From Caballeronia jiangsuensis (GTDB lineage Bacteria > Pseudomonadota > Gammaproteobacteria > Burkholderiales > Burkholderiaceae), in NCBI GenBank assembly GCA_000648925.1, contig JFHF01000002.1, positions 62,001 through 126,000 of the forward strand: a DNA stretch of 64,000 nucleotides, written 5' to 3'. The notes under the pieces were generated by a model. That model made no database searches. It was not told the DNA's origin and saw only the letters and a program-made list of their open reading frames with translations. This document shows, in pieces, positions 63,880 through 64,000 of the stretch. The translations under genes and the position numbers were made by a program. Position 1 is the first letter of the stretch. The number at the start of each line of letters is the position of its first letter.

Positions 63880-64000
63880 ATGGCAAGAATAGGAGTCGAC
63901 GTCGGCGGCACGTTCACCGATCTGGTCCTCGAGAAAGCGGACAAGAACGATCGCGCGAGCGTGTTCGTCCACAAGGTACCGAGCACGCCGCATGACCAGT
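63880..64000 (+). CDS. Hydantoinase/oxoprolinase family protein, N-terminus (partial)
   Basis: The first 40 residues, cut by the right edge. MARIGVDVGGTFTDLVLEKA is the actin-like ATP-binding start of HyuA/5-oxoprolinase alpha/acetone-carboxylase-like proteins. GAGGAA eight bases upstream favours ATG 63880 over in-frame ATG 63874. Such enzymes open cyclic amides or carboxylate small ketones with ATP, in keeping with the N-heterocycle theme of the preceding genes. The true substrate needs the remaining sequence. Confidence 0.88.
   Translation, partial: MARIGVDVGGTFTDLVLEKADKNDRASVFVHKVPSTPHDQ

Overview
The window is a GC-rich (roughly low-60s %), densely coded stretch of a Gram-negative chromosome or large replicon. 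Burkholderia-type trimeric porins, many LysR/AraC/TetR-regulated catabolic operons, a sigma-54-controlled operon and GcvA-type LysR proteins point to a Burkholderiales soil or plant-associated bacterium (Paraburkholderia/Caballeronia type). This is inference from protein style, not a database match. I see no rRNA, tRNA, CRISPR array, insertion sequence or prophage. Almost everything is accessory catabolism.

Left part (1-14.8 kb): the end of a molybdenum-hydroxylase operon (FAD subunit, 2Fe-2S subunit, acyl/aryl-CoA synthetase, MFS importer), arranged like the furoate/furoyl-CoA dehydrogenase loci, closed by a convergent TetR gene. Next is a co-directional operon with a HAD hydrolase, an orphan periplasmic binding protein, a class III aminotransferase, an IlvD/Edd sugar-acid dehydratase and an SDR. 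Then come DUF2000, a crotonase, a flavodoxin-like oxidoreductase and AraC in overlapping frames, and a MOSC protein.

Centre (15-27.3 kb): a complete MimABCD/PrmABCD-type soluble diiron monooxygenase operon. In order it holds a zinc alcohol dehydrogenase, two small unknown proteins, hydroxylase large subunit, reductase, hydroxylase small subunit, coupling protein, metal-dependent hydrolase, MIP18/DUF59 protein, a divergent GroEL and an AcoR-type sigma-54 activator. A well-matched -24/-12 promoter and two upstream dyads precede the alcohol dehydrogenase gene. A 13-bp perfect hairpin sits between the hydroxylase and reductase genes.

Right-centre (27.5-39.4 kb): a LysR plus CaiB-type CoA transferase, two crotonases and an MFS permease; an aldehyde dehydrogenase divergent from an AraC regulator; and a ureohydrolase-HutD-MFS operon divergent from a LysR gene.

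Right part (39.5-60 kb): two parallel modules, each with an NCS2 nucleobase-type permease, an isoquinoline-1-oxidoreductase-type molybdenum enzyme (2Fe-2S plus Tat-bearing large subunit, no FAD subunit), amidohydrolase(s) and LysR regulator(s). The first adds an Asp/Glu-racemase-superfamily protein of arylmalonate-decarboxylase type. The second adds UbiD, UbiX, a CobW GTPase, a porin and a pair of ACMSD-type amidohydrolases, one of which has lost its HxH metal motif. Together these look like uptake, ring hydroxylation, decarboxylation and hydrolytic opening of N-heteroaromatic compounds, possibly an undescribed route. The window closes with a DEAD-box helicase, a small DUF1488-like protein, another porin and the start of a hydantoinase/oxoprolinase gene.
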